NCBI GenBank assembly: GCA_040756375.1 | Contig: JBFLZC010000004.1 | Span: 1 to 64,000 of the forward strand | Direction: 5' to 3' | From: VGSG01 sp040756375 | GTDB taxonomy: Bacteria; Desulfobacterota; Desulfomonilia; Desulfomonilales; Desulfomonilaceae | DNA length: 64,000 nt | Shown: positions 17,991 through 27,262 of the stretch, piece after piece | Layout: each line of letters begins with the position of its first letter | Position numbering within the stretch: the first letter of the stretch is position 1 | The notes under the pieces: model-generated | What the model saw: the letters and a program-made list of their open reading frames with translations, nothing else | The model's database searches: none | What the model was told of the DNA's origin: nothing | Translations under genes and position numbers: made by a program

Positions 17991-19544
17991 ATGGCGGTGC
18001 TTGAGGAGAAATATGAGGAACTGAAGCGGCGAATAGCCTTATCGGACGCGGCGGGAGGTCCGGACAAGGTCGCCAAGCAACATGAGGCAGGCAAAATGAC
18101 CGCGCGAGAGCGCGTGCTTGACCTCCTGGATGAGGGATCTTTTGAAGAGATCGACAAGTTCGTGGTGCACCGATGCACCGATTTTGACATGGATAAGACC
18201 AAGATCCCCGGTGAGGGCGTGGTGAGCGGCTTCGGCCGCGTCAACGGCAGAGGAGTGTACGTATTCGCTCAAGATTTTACGGTATTTGGGGGAAGCCTCT
18301 CCTACACCCATGCGATGAAGATCTGCAAAGTCATGGACCTCGCGTACAGGAACGGATGTCCGCTTATCGGCATTAACGACTCCGGCGGAGCGCGCATTCA
18401 AGAGGGCGTAGAAAGCCTAGGCGGCTATGGTGAGGTTTTTTACCGGAACGTGAGAGCCTCGGGGGTTATCCCGCAGATTTCGGTGATCATGGGTCCGTGC
18501 GCAGGAGGCGCGGTCTATTCTCCGGCTGTGACTGACTTCATATTCATGACCGAGAAGACCAGCTACATGTTCATCACCGGACCCCAGGTAATCAAGCAGG
18601 TGACCAGCGAGGAGATAGACCCTGAGAGTCTCGGCGGCGCGAAAGTTCATGGGAGGGTTTCGGGGGTCTGTCATTTCCACTATAAGTCTGAGAAAGAAAC
18701 CCTGGAGAGGGTGAGGGAGCTTCTTTCTCTGCTGCCTTCGAGCAACCGTGAGAATTCCCCTGTGGTTCCCTGCGATGATCCGCACGATCGGGCGAACCCC
18801 GAGCTGGACACGGTGATCCCGGACAGCCCTAGAAGACCCTACGACATGAAACAGATCATTGTGCCTGTGATGGACAACGGCCATTTCGTCGAGGTACACG
18901 AAAACTATGCGAAGAATCTGATCGTGGGGTTCGGGCGGCTCGGAGGCAAAACCGTTGGGGTTGTGGCGAACCAGCCCAAGTGGATGGCAGGTTGCCTCGA
19001 CACGGAAGCTTCGGTGAAATGCGCCCGTTTCGTGCGCTTCTGCGATGCATTCAATATCCCGCTCTGGACGTTGCTCGATGTTCCCGGATACCTGCCCGGC
19101 ACCCAGCAGGAGCACGGTGGAATCATCAAGCACGGCGCAAAGATACTCTATGCGTATGCGGAAGCCACGGTTCCCAAGGTGACTCTGATCACCCGTAAGG
19201 CATACGGCGGAGCATATGTGGTTATGTCCAGCAAGCATCTTCGCGCGGACATCAATCTCGCATACCCCACCGCAGAAATCGCGGTCATGGGTCCGGAAGG
19301 CGCGATCCAGATACTTTCTCGCAAAGAGATCGCCCAGGCATCCGATCCGGAGGCCCGGCGAAAGGAACTGATCGATCAGTACGTGGAGAAGTTCGCTAGT
19401 CCGTACCGGGCCGCGGAGCTCGGTTTTGTGGACCGCATCATTCTTCCGCGCGACACCAGGCAAGTGTTGATTCGAGCGTTTGCACAACTGGAGAAGAAGC
19501 TGGAAGAAAAGCCGAAACGCAAACACGGTAATATTCCGCTGTGA
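17991..19544 (+). CDS. Acyl-CoA carboxyltransferase (propionyl-CoA carboxylase beta / methylmalonyl-CoA decarboxylase alpha type)
   Basis: A 517-residue biotin-dependent carboxyltransferase. N-terminal half motifs are KMTARERV, the acyl-CoA site NDSGGARIQEGV and GPCAGGAVYSPA; the C-terminal half has DVPGYLPGTQQEH, AYGGAYVVM and NLAYPTAEIAVMGPEGA. It moves CO2 between carboxybiotin and propionyl-CoA/methylmalonyl-CoA. No biotin carboxylase or biotin-carrier gene is adjacent, so whether it works as carboxylase, decarboxylase or transcarboxylase is open. It sits between sucD and the mutase B12 subunit with GAGGAG before its ATG, which strongly suggests propionate metabolism. Confidence 0.92.
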   Translation: MAVLEEKYEELKRRIALSDAAGGPDKVAKQHEAGKMTARERVLDLLDEGSFEEIDKFVVHRCTDFDMDKTKIPGEGVVSGFGRVNGRGVYVFAQDFTVFGGSLSYTHAMKICKVMDLAYRNGCPLIGINDSGGARIQEGVESLGGYGEVFYRNVRASGVIPQISVIMGPCAGGAVYSPAVTDFIFMTEKTSYMFITGPQVIKQVTSEEIDPESLGGAKVHGRVSGVCHFHYKSEKETLERVRELLSLLPSSNRENSPVVPCDDPHDRANPELDTVIPDSPRRPYDMKQIIVPVMDNGHFVEVHENYAKNLIVGFGRLGGKTVGVVANQPKWMAGCLDTEASVKCARFVRFCDAFNIPLWTLLDVPGYLPGTQQEHGGIIKHGAKILYAYAEATVPKVTLITRKAYGGAYVVMSSKHLRADINLAYPTAEIAVMGPEGAIQILSRKEIAQASDPEARRKELIDQYVEKFASPYRAAELGFVDRIILPRDTRQVLIRAFAQLEKKLEEKPKRKHGNIPL

Positions 19545-19610
19545 AATCGGGAGGTAGAAGTTCAAGGAAGCCGCCCTTCATAGCAGCCGGAACAGAAGAG
19601 AGGATCATAG

Positions 19611-20006
19611 ATGGAGAAACGTATACGGGTCATCGTGGCCAAACCAGGACTGGACGGCCACGACCGAGGAGCAAAAGTGGTCGCGCGCGCGCTTCGGGAC
19701 GCGGGGATGGAAGTCATATACACGGGCCTTCGGCAAACACCTGAGGCGATCTTTCAGACCGCGGTCCAGGAAGACGCGGACGTGGTATGCCTGAGCTCTC
19801 TCTCCGGCGCGCACGACTACCTGTTCCCGCGAGTAGCCAAGCTCTTTAAGGATAATGGAATAAGCGATGTGCTCATTCTTGGGGGAGGCATCGTTCCTGA
19901 TGAAGACGTGCCGGCAATGAAAGAGAGCGGCATCGAGGAGATCTTTGGCCCGGGAACTCGGACCGAAGACATCGTCGCATACATTCGCACTCACCTGAAG
20001 AAATGA
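19611..20006 (+). CDS. Methylmalonyl-CoA mutase, B12-binding small subunit
   Basis: A 131-residue stand-alone cobalamin-binding domain. The DxHxxG motif (Asp15, His17, Gly20) supplies the lower-axial histidine; LSSLSGAH and ILGGGIVPDED complete the B12 pocket as in mutase C-terminal domains. It must pair with a separate large catalytic subunit, which is not in this window. Its place after the carboxyltransferase and sucCD fits the route propionyl-CoA, methylmalonyl-CoA, succinyl-CoA, succinate. Confidence 0.93.
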   Translation: MEKRIRVIVAKPGLDGHDRGAKVVARALRDAGMEVIYTGLRQTPEAIFQTAVQEDADVVCLSSLSGAHDYLFPRVAKLFKDNGISDVLILGGGIVPDEDVPAMKESGIEEIFGPGTRTEDIVAYIRTHLKK

Positions 20007-20174
20007 TATTGCGTCCCATCTTTAGTCCTTGACGGCCACGGCAATTGTCCTTCACAATAGGCCCCTGAGTCTGGAGTCTTCACGGACCCGGAACTCGTGA
20101 CGTTTTGTGCCCTAAATAGACCGCCTGGATCCTCGTGACCGGGACGGAAGGACCGAACAAAGGAGACTACGCGC

Positions 20175-20199
20175 GCCTTCCTCACGGAAGGCTTTTTTT
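20175..20199 (+). terminator. Rho-independent terminator
   Basis: Stem GCCTTCC/GGAAGGC with a TCAC loop (20175-20192), followed by seven T residues. It ends the sucC-to-mutase transcript or acts as an attenuator in front of panB, whose start lies 70 bp further on. Confidence 0.85.
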
Positions 20200-20269
20200 G
20201 TTTGGGCTGTCTGTCTTGCTCTGTCGAGAGCCGTGAGGCTCCTTGGGCGAACAAATGCATGGAGGAAAG

Positions 20270-21115
20270 ATGCCGAAAGTCACGATTCACACACTGAGGG
20301 AAAAGAAAGCCAAAGGTGAGCCGATCACGTTTCTCACCGCGTATGACTATCCTTTTGCGCTCCTCGAACAGAAGGCGGGCATCGATGTAATCCTCGTGGG
20401 GGATTCAATCGGGATGGTCGTCTATGGGTACAATTCCACGCTGCCCGTGACCATGGATCTGATGATGCCGTCCGTGAAGGCGGTTCGACTGGGCGCGCCG
20501 GACGTGTATCTGGTCGGAGATATGCCGTACATGAGTTACCAGCCGTCCATTTCTGAGGCTATCCGAAATGGCGGGAGATTCATGGCTGAAGGTGGATGCG
20601 ACGCGGTCAAGCTGGAAGGCGGCCGAGAGGTTGCTGACATTGTAAGTGCTATGGCTAAGGCCACCATTCCGGTCATGGGGCATATCGGCCTGACGCCGCA
20701 AGCCGCGGCTCAACTTGGTGGATACAAGGCTCAAGGCAGAGACCTGGCCACAGCCGTCAGATTGATCGAAGACGCCAAAATCTTGGAAGACGCGGGTGCT
20801 TCGAGCGTCCTTATGGAGGCAGTTCCGGCCGAGGTAGCCGAGGTCATAACTCGGAGGGCTTCGGTGCCCACTTTCGGTATCGGCGCGGGACCGCACTGCG
20901 ACGGTCAGGTCCTCGTAATTCACGACATGATCGGGATGTTCGACCGAAAGGTGGCCAAGTTCGTCAAGAAATATGCGGACGCGGGCGCGCAGATTGTGCA
21001 AGCGCTTGAGGATTTCAAGAAGGAAGTGGCGGAACGGAAATTCCCTGCTCCGGAACATTGCTATCCTATGCCGGAAGACGTGGCCGCAGAATTGAAGCAA
21101 CGCTACCCTGGGTAG
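20270..21115 (+). CDS. panB: 3-methyl-2-oxobutanoate hydroxymethyltransferase
   Basis: A 281-residue ketopantoate hydroxymethyltransferase, the first step of pantothenate synthesis. LTAYDYPFA, LVGDSIGMV, LEGG and MGHIGLTPQ are the expected magnesium and substrate-site motifs, and GIGAGPHCDGQVLV lies near the end. I start at the ATG at 20270 with GGAGG five bases upstream; a start 27 bp earlier has no such site. panE follows after about 300 bp. Pantothenate leads to CoA, needed by the acyl-CoA genes next door. Confidence 0.96.
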   Translation: MPKVTIHTLREKKAKGEPITFLTAYDYPFALLEQKAGIDVILVGDSIGMVVYGYNSTLPVTMDLMMPSVKAVRLGAPDVYLVGDMPYMSYQPSISEAIRNGGRFMAEGGCDAVKLEGGREVADIVSAMAKATIPVMGHIGLTPQAAAQLGGYKAQGRDLATAVRLIEDAKILEDAGASSVLMEAVPAEVAEVITRRASVPTFGIGAGPHCDGQVLVIHDMIGMFDRKVAKFVKKYADAGAQIVQALEDFKKEVAERKFPAPEHCYPMPEDVAAELKQRYPG

Positions 21116-21152
21116 AAGTGGGTGAAGAAGGTAGGGGTTTATGGGAACGCTG

Positions 21153-21188
21153 CCGGGGAGGCCCTTTTTGCAAAAAGGGCCACCCCGG
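21153..21188. terminator. Long hairpin between panB and panE
   Basis: Nested perfect stems: CCGGGG ... CCCCGG outside and GGCCCTTTTTGCAAAAAGGGCC inside. It contains T-runs on either strand, so it can terminate both ways; it may also be a copy of a dispersed repeat, but only one copy is seen here. Confidence 0.6.
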
Positions 21189-21410
21189 ACCCCTCCCCAA
21201 AAACTCCTAATTTTTCACACCCTTCCAACGGAGTTGTGGTGACGCGGCGCAAGAGGGCAGCCTAGGGCAAAGATCCCACCTGTAGTTAACGCCACCGACG
21301 AGAGGGAGTTTTTGCGGTGCGTCATCCCACTATCTGAGAGCGCACGCGCTTATGATGTCGTGGAAGCGGATTATGAGGAAAAAGGGGATGGGAAGAACGA
21401 GGTAAGTACG

Positions 21411-22337
21411 ATGAGAGTTGGCGTGGTAGGCGCGGGCGCGCTGGGATCGGTGCTGGGGGGCCTTTTGTTTGAGGCGGGCGTTGACGTGGTGCTCATCCGC
21501 CGCAACCGAGAGCAGGTGCGCCATATCCAAGATCACGGACTGTGGCTCGAAGGCGTGTCAGGGGACCGGCTCTTGCGGCCGCGGATCGTTGCGGACCCCG
21601 GTGAGGCCGGAAAAGTCGATCTCGCTTTGTTCCTCGTGAAATCCTATGACACCGCGGCCGCGCGCGATACAGCAGCGGCAGTGCTTGCCGACGACGGAGT
21701 GATCCTCACTCTTCAGAACGGGATCGGTAATTTCGAGAGCCTTCAAAGCGCGTTCCCCGGGCGGGTCATGCTCGGGATCACCACTATCGGCGCGCTCGCT
21801 CTCGAAAAAGGCAAGTTCCGGCACACAGGCTTTGGGCAGACCCACATAGGCGAGCCTGACGGATCCGTCACTCCGCGTGCTCAAGCAGTGGGTTCATTGA
21901 TCGAGAAGATGGGTAGCGGTCCGGTGCATGTGACTGAAAATGCTCTGGGCAGTGTGTGGTCAAAGCTCGTGATCAATGCAGCTATCAACGCGCCGGCCAC
22001 GCTTCTGAAGATACGCAACGGCGACCTGGTGAAGAATGACGCAGGACGAGAACTGATCCATTGCATCGTGCAAGAGTGCTTGGCAGTTGTCAGGGCAAAA
22101 GGAATCTCGCTGATCTTCGAGGATCCCGAGGCTCAGGTCGTCCAGGTGTGTGAGGCAACGGCAGGCAACCTCAACTCGATGCTGCAGGATATCCTTGCCG
22201 GACGGCGCACGGAGATCGACTTCATCAATGTCGCAGTGGCACGGGAAGGGGAAGCCCTGGGAATAGACGCGGCAGTGAATCGAACCCTGGGGCTGCTCAT
22301 CAAATCACTCGAACTAACCGCGCAGCAGAGAATCTGA
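21411..22337 (+). CDS. panE: 2-dehydropantoate 2-reductase
   Basis: A 308-residue NADPH-dependent ketopantoate reductase. The dinucleotide motif GAGALG is at 7-12 right after the start; SYDT, LQNGIGN and the catalytic lysine region VWSKLVINAAINAPATLL are present. I start at the ATG at 21411 because the Rossmann fold begins at once and GAGGT lies upstream; the longer in-frame extension back to 21312 resembles nothing. It reduces the PanB product to pantoate. Confidence 0.93.
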   Translation: MRVGVVGAGALGSVLGGLLFEAGVDVVLIRRNREQVRHIQDHGLWLEGVSGDRLLRPRIVADPGEAGKVDLALFLVKSYDTAAARDTAAAVLADDGVILTLQNGIGNFESLQSAFPGRVMLGITTIGALALEKGKFRHTGFGQTHIGEPDGSVTPRAQAVGSLIEKMGSGPVHVTENALGSVWSKLVINAAINAPATLLKIRNGDLVKNDAGRELIHCIVQECLAVVRAKGISLIFEDPEAQVVQVCEATAGNLNSMLQDILAGRRTEIDFINVAVAREGEALGIDAAVNRTLGLLIKSLELTAQQRI

Positions 22338-22410
22338 CCCAATTCCTGACAGGCACTTTTAGGAGTTCGCTTCCGAACGGTGAAAATGGCCTCGAAGCAA
22401 GAGCAGCCGT

Positions 22411-22502
22411 AGGTCGGATTGAGTCCTGCGCTCTGCGCCGGACGAAATCCGACATCATGCCCGAAGCAATTTTTCGGGTTTCGCTGGGCTCAACCCGACC
22501 TG
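22411..22502. repeat. Palindromic repeat, family E (single copy here)
   Basis: An element of about 90 bp bounded by inverted ends GTAGGTCGGATTGAG ... CTCAACCCGACCTGC with inner palindromic halves (CGAAATCCGACAT, GGGTTTCGC). It resembles the small REP/MITE sequences common between proteobacterial genes. It lies between the convergent ends of panE and the gene at 22604. Confidence 0.6.
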
Positions 22503-22549
22503 CTCCTATTCACAGTTTGATAGCGCACCGGTATTAGTTGGGGAAAAGC

Positions 22550-22583
22550 TAAAGCCCGCGCTCGGCAAAGAGCGCGGGCTTTA
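22550..22583. terminator. Bidirectional intrinsic terminator
   Basis: A perfect 14-bp stem TAAAGCCCGCGCTC / GAGCGCGGGCTTTA with a six-base loop, between the convergent genes panE and the Pro-rich protein gene at 22604. It has A/T edges on both sides. Confidence 0.8.
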
Positions 22584-22603
22584 CTTATAGATGAGGGGGG
22601 ACC

Positions 22604-23512
22604 TCAGAAAAGGGAGCTGATGAAGGCAAAAGGCAAGCCGATTATGTCGGCAGCCGCGTTGAGCAGGTCAGACCCGGCAAATGAATCCTCTTTACCCTGA
22701 TAAGTGGCCGGCATGGGCTGTGCGGGCTGCGGAGGCGCGGCGAGCTTAACCGTGACGCCATCTCTCACGTACGTGCGTTCCTGAGCCTGTGGGGCCTGCT
22801 GCTGAATTGGAGCTTGCTGAGGCGGATAGGTGATTCTGGTCACCGGGGAGACAGGGCAGGTCCGGGGCTTCGGCGAACCCGCGGGGGTGAGCCAGGGATT
22901 CGATGTCACAGGCCGCACCTTCTGGATGTTGCTCATGGATGTGGAAAATGGGCGCGTCTTTACGGGCGCGGCCTGCTTGACCTGGGGCGACACAACCGGC
23001 CGCTGAAGTTTCTTATCGGAGATTTTGTCCTCCCTCGGCACTGCCGGTGTTTCCACGGACGGCTTGGGGAGCACTTTTGGAGCCGGTTCAGTCTTTGCCG
23101 GCGGCGGGGAGATTACGAGGTCCTTTTCCAGATCCATTTCCAGGTCGTCGTTGGGATCCTTGGCCTGAGCTGCAATCCTGGCTCCCGGCTCGAGTCTGGG
23201 AGCAGGATCAGGAGGCGGCGCCATGGCCTTGGAACCTTTCTTCTTGAACGCGACGGCTGGCTTCGGGGCCACCTGTGGACGCGCGGGCCTGGCGTTTTCA
23301 TCGGGGAACAAAGTGTCGGGCTCCAACGTCAAATCGGAACGCTCCCCCACCGAAGACTTGAACTCAGCCTTGACCACGGTACCAGGCTTTGCCAAGAGGG
23401 GCGCGGCATTTCGCACCGCAACCGAGTCGGCGAGCACTTCGAACGTCGCGGCGGAAGCCCAGGATGCACTCAGCAGCAGGAATGCCGCGATTACATAATA
23501 GATTCGTCCCAT
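22604..23512 (-). CDS. Exported Pro/Lys-rich protein of unknown function
   Basis: A 302-residue protein with a signal peptide (residues 1-22, ending SWASAATF). Residues 22-70 look like a small folded piece (FEVLADSVAVRNAAPLLAKPGTVVKAEF), after which the chain is rich in Pro, Lys and Gln and probably disordered. A last hydrophobic stretch (DIIGLPFAFISSLF) could anchor it. GGAG precedes the ATG, a candidate promoter lies at 23616-23644, and a strong terminator follows. I do not recognise a family. Confidence 0.65.
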   Translation of the reverse strand: MGRIYYVIAAFLLLSASWASAATFEVLADSVAVRNAAPLLAKPGTVVKAEFKSSVGERSDLTLEPDTLFPDENARPARPQVAPKPAVAFKKKGSKAMAPPPDPAPRLEPGARIAAQAKDPNDDLEMDLEKDLVISPPPAKTEPAPKVLPKPSVETPAVPREDKISDKKLQRPVVSPQVKQAAPVKTRPFSTSMSNIQKVRPVTSNPWLTPAGSPKPRTCPVSPVTRITYPPQQAPIQQQAPQAQERTYVRDGVTVKLAAPPQPAQPMPATYQGKEDSFAGSDLLNAAADIIGLPFAFISSLF

Positions 23513-23615
23513 AATAGGTCTCCTTTCGGCAACCGTACCCCACAGGGGGCTATTCTTTCGTTTGCGGGGTGCATGGGGGCGGGTGAGCCATCCCTCCTTC
23601 CCTTACACGGGCGGG

Positions 23616-23644
23616 GAGATATCACACAAAAAAACTCATGTCAA
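23616..23644 (-). promoter_or_regulatory. Candidate sigma-70 promoter for the Pro/Lys-rich gene
   Basis: On the minus strand TTGACA (23639-23644) and TATCTC (23616-23621) are 17 bp apart, about 100 bp before the start codon at 23512. Nothing else is recognisable in the 428-bp space 23513-23940. Confidence 0.5.
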
Positions 23645-23940
23645 ACAGAATGTTACAAAAAAATATTAAAGTAATTTATTAAGAAAGATCCGCGGGTCCC
23701 CACCTTCCTCTCATGCCCTCTCGATGAACGGATTTCTCCGGTAGGCACAAAAGGATTGACAACGCCGCGGGGTGACACTACGATCCACACGCCAATCACA
23801 CAGAGGTCAACGCTGATATCCACCCTGACGCTGTCTTTGTCGCGCTCCGCGCTGTTGTGGGGAAGAGGGGGAGAGATACTCCGTCTCGCACCTGACCACG
23901 AACCGGACGCCTCCTGGGGAATAGACTCAAGGAGAGAGGC

Positions 23941-24399
23941 ATGACCAAACAGAAGAAAGCGAAACCGAAGGCGGCCGAACGTAAGGTCGTGGAGCAGGTG
24001 GAGGTCCGCGACGCGGAGGCTGCCGCGGTGGAACAGATCGGCAAGGATGAAGAAGCTGTCATTGCAACCGCGAGGGATATACAGCCGGCCAGCAAACGGC
24101 TTGCGGCTGCCCCCAAAGGTCCACTCGGCAGCCTCAAGATCTCGCTGCTCAAGGACGCGCCTGCCGGACTCTCTCTTGATGAGATCAAGAAGATGAGCAG
24201 CTCGGGGGAGATGCGGCCCCCGGTAATGAGCATCATCGAAGCGGTGCTCGCAGACGCGGGTGGCGCGATGGAGCTCAAGAAGCTTTGTGCCGAAGTGGAG
24301 AAGTATTGGAACAGGCCGTTCCCTTCAACTCCGTACTCCAAAGAGGAGTTCCTGTACGTCCTGGTGAGCAAGTCGGACAACGTTAGGTCGGGTTCCTAG
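23941..24399 (+). CDS. Hypothetical protein with charged N-terminus and helical C-terminal domain
   Basis: A 152-residue soluble protein. Residues 1-60 are Lys/Ala/Glu-rich and probably disordered or coiled coil; residues 65-152 (from GPLGSLKISLLKDAPAGLSLDEIKKM) look like a compact, possibly winged-helix fold ending FPSTPYSKEEFLYVLVS. AAGGAGAGAGG precedes the ATG. I do not recognise the family. A short gene with no obvious partner; a GC-rich hairpin region follows at 24400-24460. Confidence 0.6.
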   Translation: MTKQKKAKPKAAERKVVEQVEVRDAEAAAVEQIGKDEEAVIATARDIQPASKRLAAAPKGPLGSLKISLLKDAPAGLSLDEIKKMSSSGEMRPPVMSIIEAVLADAGGAMELKKLCAEVEKYWNRPFPSTPYSKEEFLYVLVSKSDNVRSGS

Positions 24400-24579
24400 A
24401 TCTCCCGCGCGGAGCGCGCGGGGGGCCCGCGAGACCCACCGCGCGGGTCAGGTCGGCCGGGGAACGGGCCTCGTACCCTTGAAAAGTTTCGAAGATTTAG
24501 TGATAATATGCTGACATCATTTAGTAAAAAAAGTTCCTACGATATTTCAAACCCCTACCTGAACGGGAAAAAATCGCGC

Positions 24580-24631
24580 TTGACATACTACATCTTGTAT
24601 GATTACAGGTCATCACCACAAGATGATCCGT
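24580..24631 (+). promoter_or_regulatory. Probable NrdR-controlled promoter of the nrd operon
   Basis: TTGACA at 24580-24585 runs into ATACTACATCTTGTAT (24585-24600), which matches 12 of 16 positions of the NrdR box consensus ACACTATATATTGTGT. A weaker second box, CCACAAGATGATCCGT, starts exactly 31 bp later (24616-24631), the spacing expected for tandem NrdR boxes. NrdR represses ribonucleotide reductase genes when dATP is plentiful. A convincing -10 element is not seen. Confidence 0.55.
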
Positions 24632-24962
24632 CACCAGATGGACCATCCCCGCCGGCCGGAAGGCACTGACGGCAAATCGAGCGAACGACGCCGAGCCTTC
24701 GGTTGGCAAGTCCCAATGTAAAGCGCTCTCACAACAGGGGCCCATTGGAGGACCTCATGATTGGTCTGAACACTATTGGTGCGTCTTTGAGACCGAGCCG
24801 AAAACGAGGGCGCTCTCTATTGTTTTTGTCTCCTTACCTACCCGCGGGATATGCAAGGGGAGGATCGGTGCGGTTTGCAGCATGGTGGTCATCAGAGGAA
24901 TAGCGCGCTCCTCGTGAATTGATCAAAACTATTAACATTTCACACCGCCCAGGAGGACTGCA
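24632..24962 (+). other. 331-bp untranslated leader of nrdD
   Basis: No convincing gene lies here. If transcription starts just after the NrdR-like boxes, nrdD has a leader of about 330 bases with several short inverted repeats. I could not match it to a B12 or other known riboswitch by eye. Confidence 0.35.
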
Positions 24963-27074
24963 ATGGCTAGCGTAACTGAAATCAGCAAGTACAGAGAGAA
25001 AGAAGTCCTGGCATCCGAGACAACGGATATGGCCCTCTTTGTCAGGACTTCCAGCGAGGCCATGGACGGCTGGGATCGCGGCCGTATTGTGGACGCGCTG
25101 TTGAGGGAAACCTTTGTCGACGAAGGCACTGCCGAGGACATCAGCCTTGAGGTGGAAAACGACATCAAGCGCAGCGGTATCAAGGTCATCACAGCGCCTC
25201 TCGTCCGGGAGATGGTGAACGCCAAGCTCCTGGAGAGGGGCCTGGAAGCCGATCGGCGCTTGCACACGCGCCTCGGGGTCCCGCTGTACGACGTGGACCA
25301 ATTGATCACCCGACCCAACAAGGAGAATGCCAATGTTCCCCACGGGCCGGAGGCCACAAACCTGACCCTCGCGGAGAACATCAAGAAGGAGTATGCGCTG
25401 CTCAATGTGTTCGACCAGAATGTGGCGGACGCGCATATGCGCGGTGACCTGCATCTCCACGATCTGGGGTTCATCGATCGGCCGTACTGTTCGGGCCAGT
25501 CACTGGAGTACATCAAGAAGTTCGGTTTGAATCTCCCCAATTCCCTTGCCATGGCCAAGCCGGCCAAGCATCCGGAGGTTCTGCTGGCCCACATGGTGAA
25601 ATTCGCGGCCGCGCTCCAGAGCCACTTTGCAGGCGCGATCGGTTGGGATGCGGTGAACCTCTTTTTCGCCCCGTACCTCCGTGGACTGCCTCAGCGGGAA
25701 GTTCGTCAGCTCGCTCAGATGCTCATCTTCGAGTTCTCGCAGCAGGCTGTCGCGCGCGGCGGTCAGGCGATCTTTACGGACATCAACCTTTATTGGGAGA
25801 TTCCGAAGCACTTCGAAGAAGTCCCGGCTATCGGGCCCGGTGGTGAATTTACCGGCCACACGTATTCCGATTATTTGCCCGAAGCTCAGAATTTCGTCTG
25901 GACACTCTTCGATATCTACCGTGAAGGAGACGGCGTGGGGAGACCATTCTTTTTCCCAAAACCGTTGGTCCACATCACGGAGAAGTTCTTCCAGACACCG
26001 GGGCATGAGAAGTTCCTACACCACATCTGCGACGTGGCGTCGGAGAAGGGGAACTCGTACTTCGTCTTCGACCGAGGAGAAACAGCTAAGATATCCGAAT
26101 GTTGCAGGCTCGCATTCAAGCTCGACAAGAGTGACCTGGCCGACGCGGTGCGTCCCTGGAAGATGCGCTATTCAGCCATGCAAAACGTCACCGTCAACCT
26201 GCCACGAATTGCTTATGAGGCGGACGGAGACGACACGAAGCTCTTCTCCATCATCACGGACCGGATCAACCTTGCAGCCGAAGCCCATCTCCAGAAGAAG
26301 CAGTTCATCGAGCGCTTGTTGGCGCTGGGTGAGAGCGGGCCTCTGGCCTTGCTGACCATGGACAGGGACGGCGAAGCGTATCTGAGGATGCACCGGGTCA
26401 CGTACCTTGTCGGCATGGTGGGCCTGAACGAGCTTGTCCAGTTTCACACCGGGCAGCAAATGCACGAGAGTCCGGAAGCGCTCAAGTTCGGCCTTAGGGT
26501 AATCGCGCACATGAACCTGGTCGCGGCCAGACTGGGGAAGAAGCACAACATGCGCTTCGTGCTGGAGCAGACACCGGCAGAGAGCACCGCGTACCGGTTC
26601 GCCAAGATGGACATGAAGCTCTTCCCGCAAACACAGCGCGTGGTAAAGGGCAACATCAACCAGGAAGAGATCTATTACACCAACTCAACCTTGTTCAATG
26701 TGGGTTCGCAGGTGGACGCGATCGAGCGGGTCAAGAAGGAAGGCCTGTTCCACCCACTCATCGAGGCCGGTTCACTAACGCATATCTGGCTCGGCGAAAG
26801 CAGACCCAGTGCGGAATCTCTCGCGAACTTCGTGGTCAAGACCTTTAAGCTGACCCAGAACGATCAGATTGCATTCTCCCCTGAACTGACCACATGCGTC
26901 GTGTGCGGGCGCACCACCAGGGGACTGCATGACGTATGTCTCTTCTGCGGATCCGATCGGGTCGAACAGATCACCAGGATCACAGGGTACTTCACCAAGG
27001 TCGCCAGTTGGAACAAAGGCAAGATCGGCGAGCTGAAAGACCGGTTCCGAAACCGGGCCATCGGCGCGGCATAA
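24963..27074 (+). CDS. nrdD: Anaerobic (class III) ribonucleoside-triphosphate reductase
   Basis: A 703-residue glycyl-radical enzyme that reduces ribonucleoside triphosphates to deoxy forms under anoxia. The N-terminal 90 residues resemble an ATP-cone regulatory domain (VRTSSEAMDGWDRGRIVDAL). The barrel carries DLHLHDLG and an asparagine-rich YYTNSTLFNVGS. The C-terminus has the zinc site with two CxxC pairs (CVVC, CLFC) and the radical glycine in RITGYF at 675. GGAGG precedes the ATG. It needs NrdG, encoded two genes downstream. Confidence 0.96.
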   Translation: MASVTEISKYREKEVLASETTDMALFVRTSSEAMDGWDRGRIVDALLRETFVDEGTAEDISLEVENDIKRSGIKVITAPLVREMVNAKLLERGLEADRRLHTRLGVPLYDVDQLITRPNKENANVPHGPEATNLTLAENIKKEYALLNVFDQNVADAHMRGDLHLHDLGFIDRPYCSGQSLEYIKKFGLNLPNSLAMAKPAKHPEVLLAHMVKFAAALQSHFAGAIGWDAVNLFFAPYLRGLPQREVRQLAQMLIFEFSQQAVARGGQAIFTDINLYWEIPKHFEEVPAIGPGGEFTGHTYSDYLPEAQNFVWTLFDIYREGDGVGRPFFFPKPLVHITEKFFQTPGHEKFLHHICDVASEKGNSYFVFDRGETAKISECCRLAFKLDKSDLADAVRPWKMRYSAMQNVTVNLPRIAYEADGDDTKLFSIITDRINLAAEAHLQKKQFIERLLALGESGPLALLTMDRDGEAYLRMHRVTYLVGMVGLNELVQFHTGQQMHESPEALKFGLRVIAHMNLVAARLGKKHNMRFVLEQTPAESTAYRFAKMDMKLFPQTQRVVKGNINQEEIYYTNSTLFNVGSQVDAIERVKKEGLFHPLIEAGSLTHIWLGESRPSAESLANFVVKTFKLTQNDQIAFSPELTTCVVCGRTTRGLHDVCLFCGSDRVEQITRITGYFTKVASWNKGKIGELKDRFRNRAIGAA

Positions 27075-27098
27075 CAACGCGGGCAAAGACGCCACGCA

Positions 27099-27168
27099 CG
27101 CCCCCTCCCCCTCTCATCAAGGGAGGGGGACCTCCCTCTCCCCTGGTGGGAGAGGGCAGGGTGAGGGG
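27099..27168 (+). repeat. Family C palindromic repeat, copy 2
   Basis: CCCTCCCCCTCTCATCAAGG...GGGAGAGGGCAGGGTGAGGGGG, two adjacent hairpins between nrdD and the glutaredoxin-like gene. Same family as 27536-27618 and, inverted, 6388-6474. Confidence 0.8.
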
Positions 27169-27262
27169 GGATTCACGGATTCGATTTGCCTCGTAGAGCT
27201 TAAGTTGCTGAAACTGCATTTTCGAAGGTTATTCAGGTTTGGCATTCAATGGGAGGTTAGCT

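Noticed and set aside
24632..24962. Cobalamin riboswitch in the nrdD leader
   Set aside because: I looked for the B12-box pattern and did not find it.
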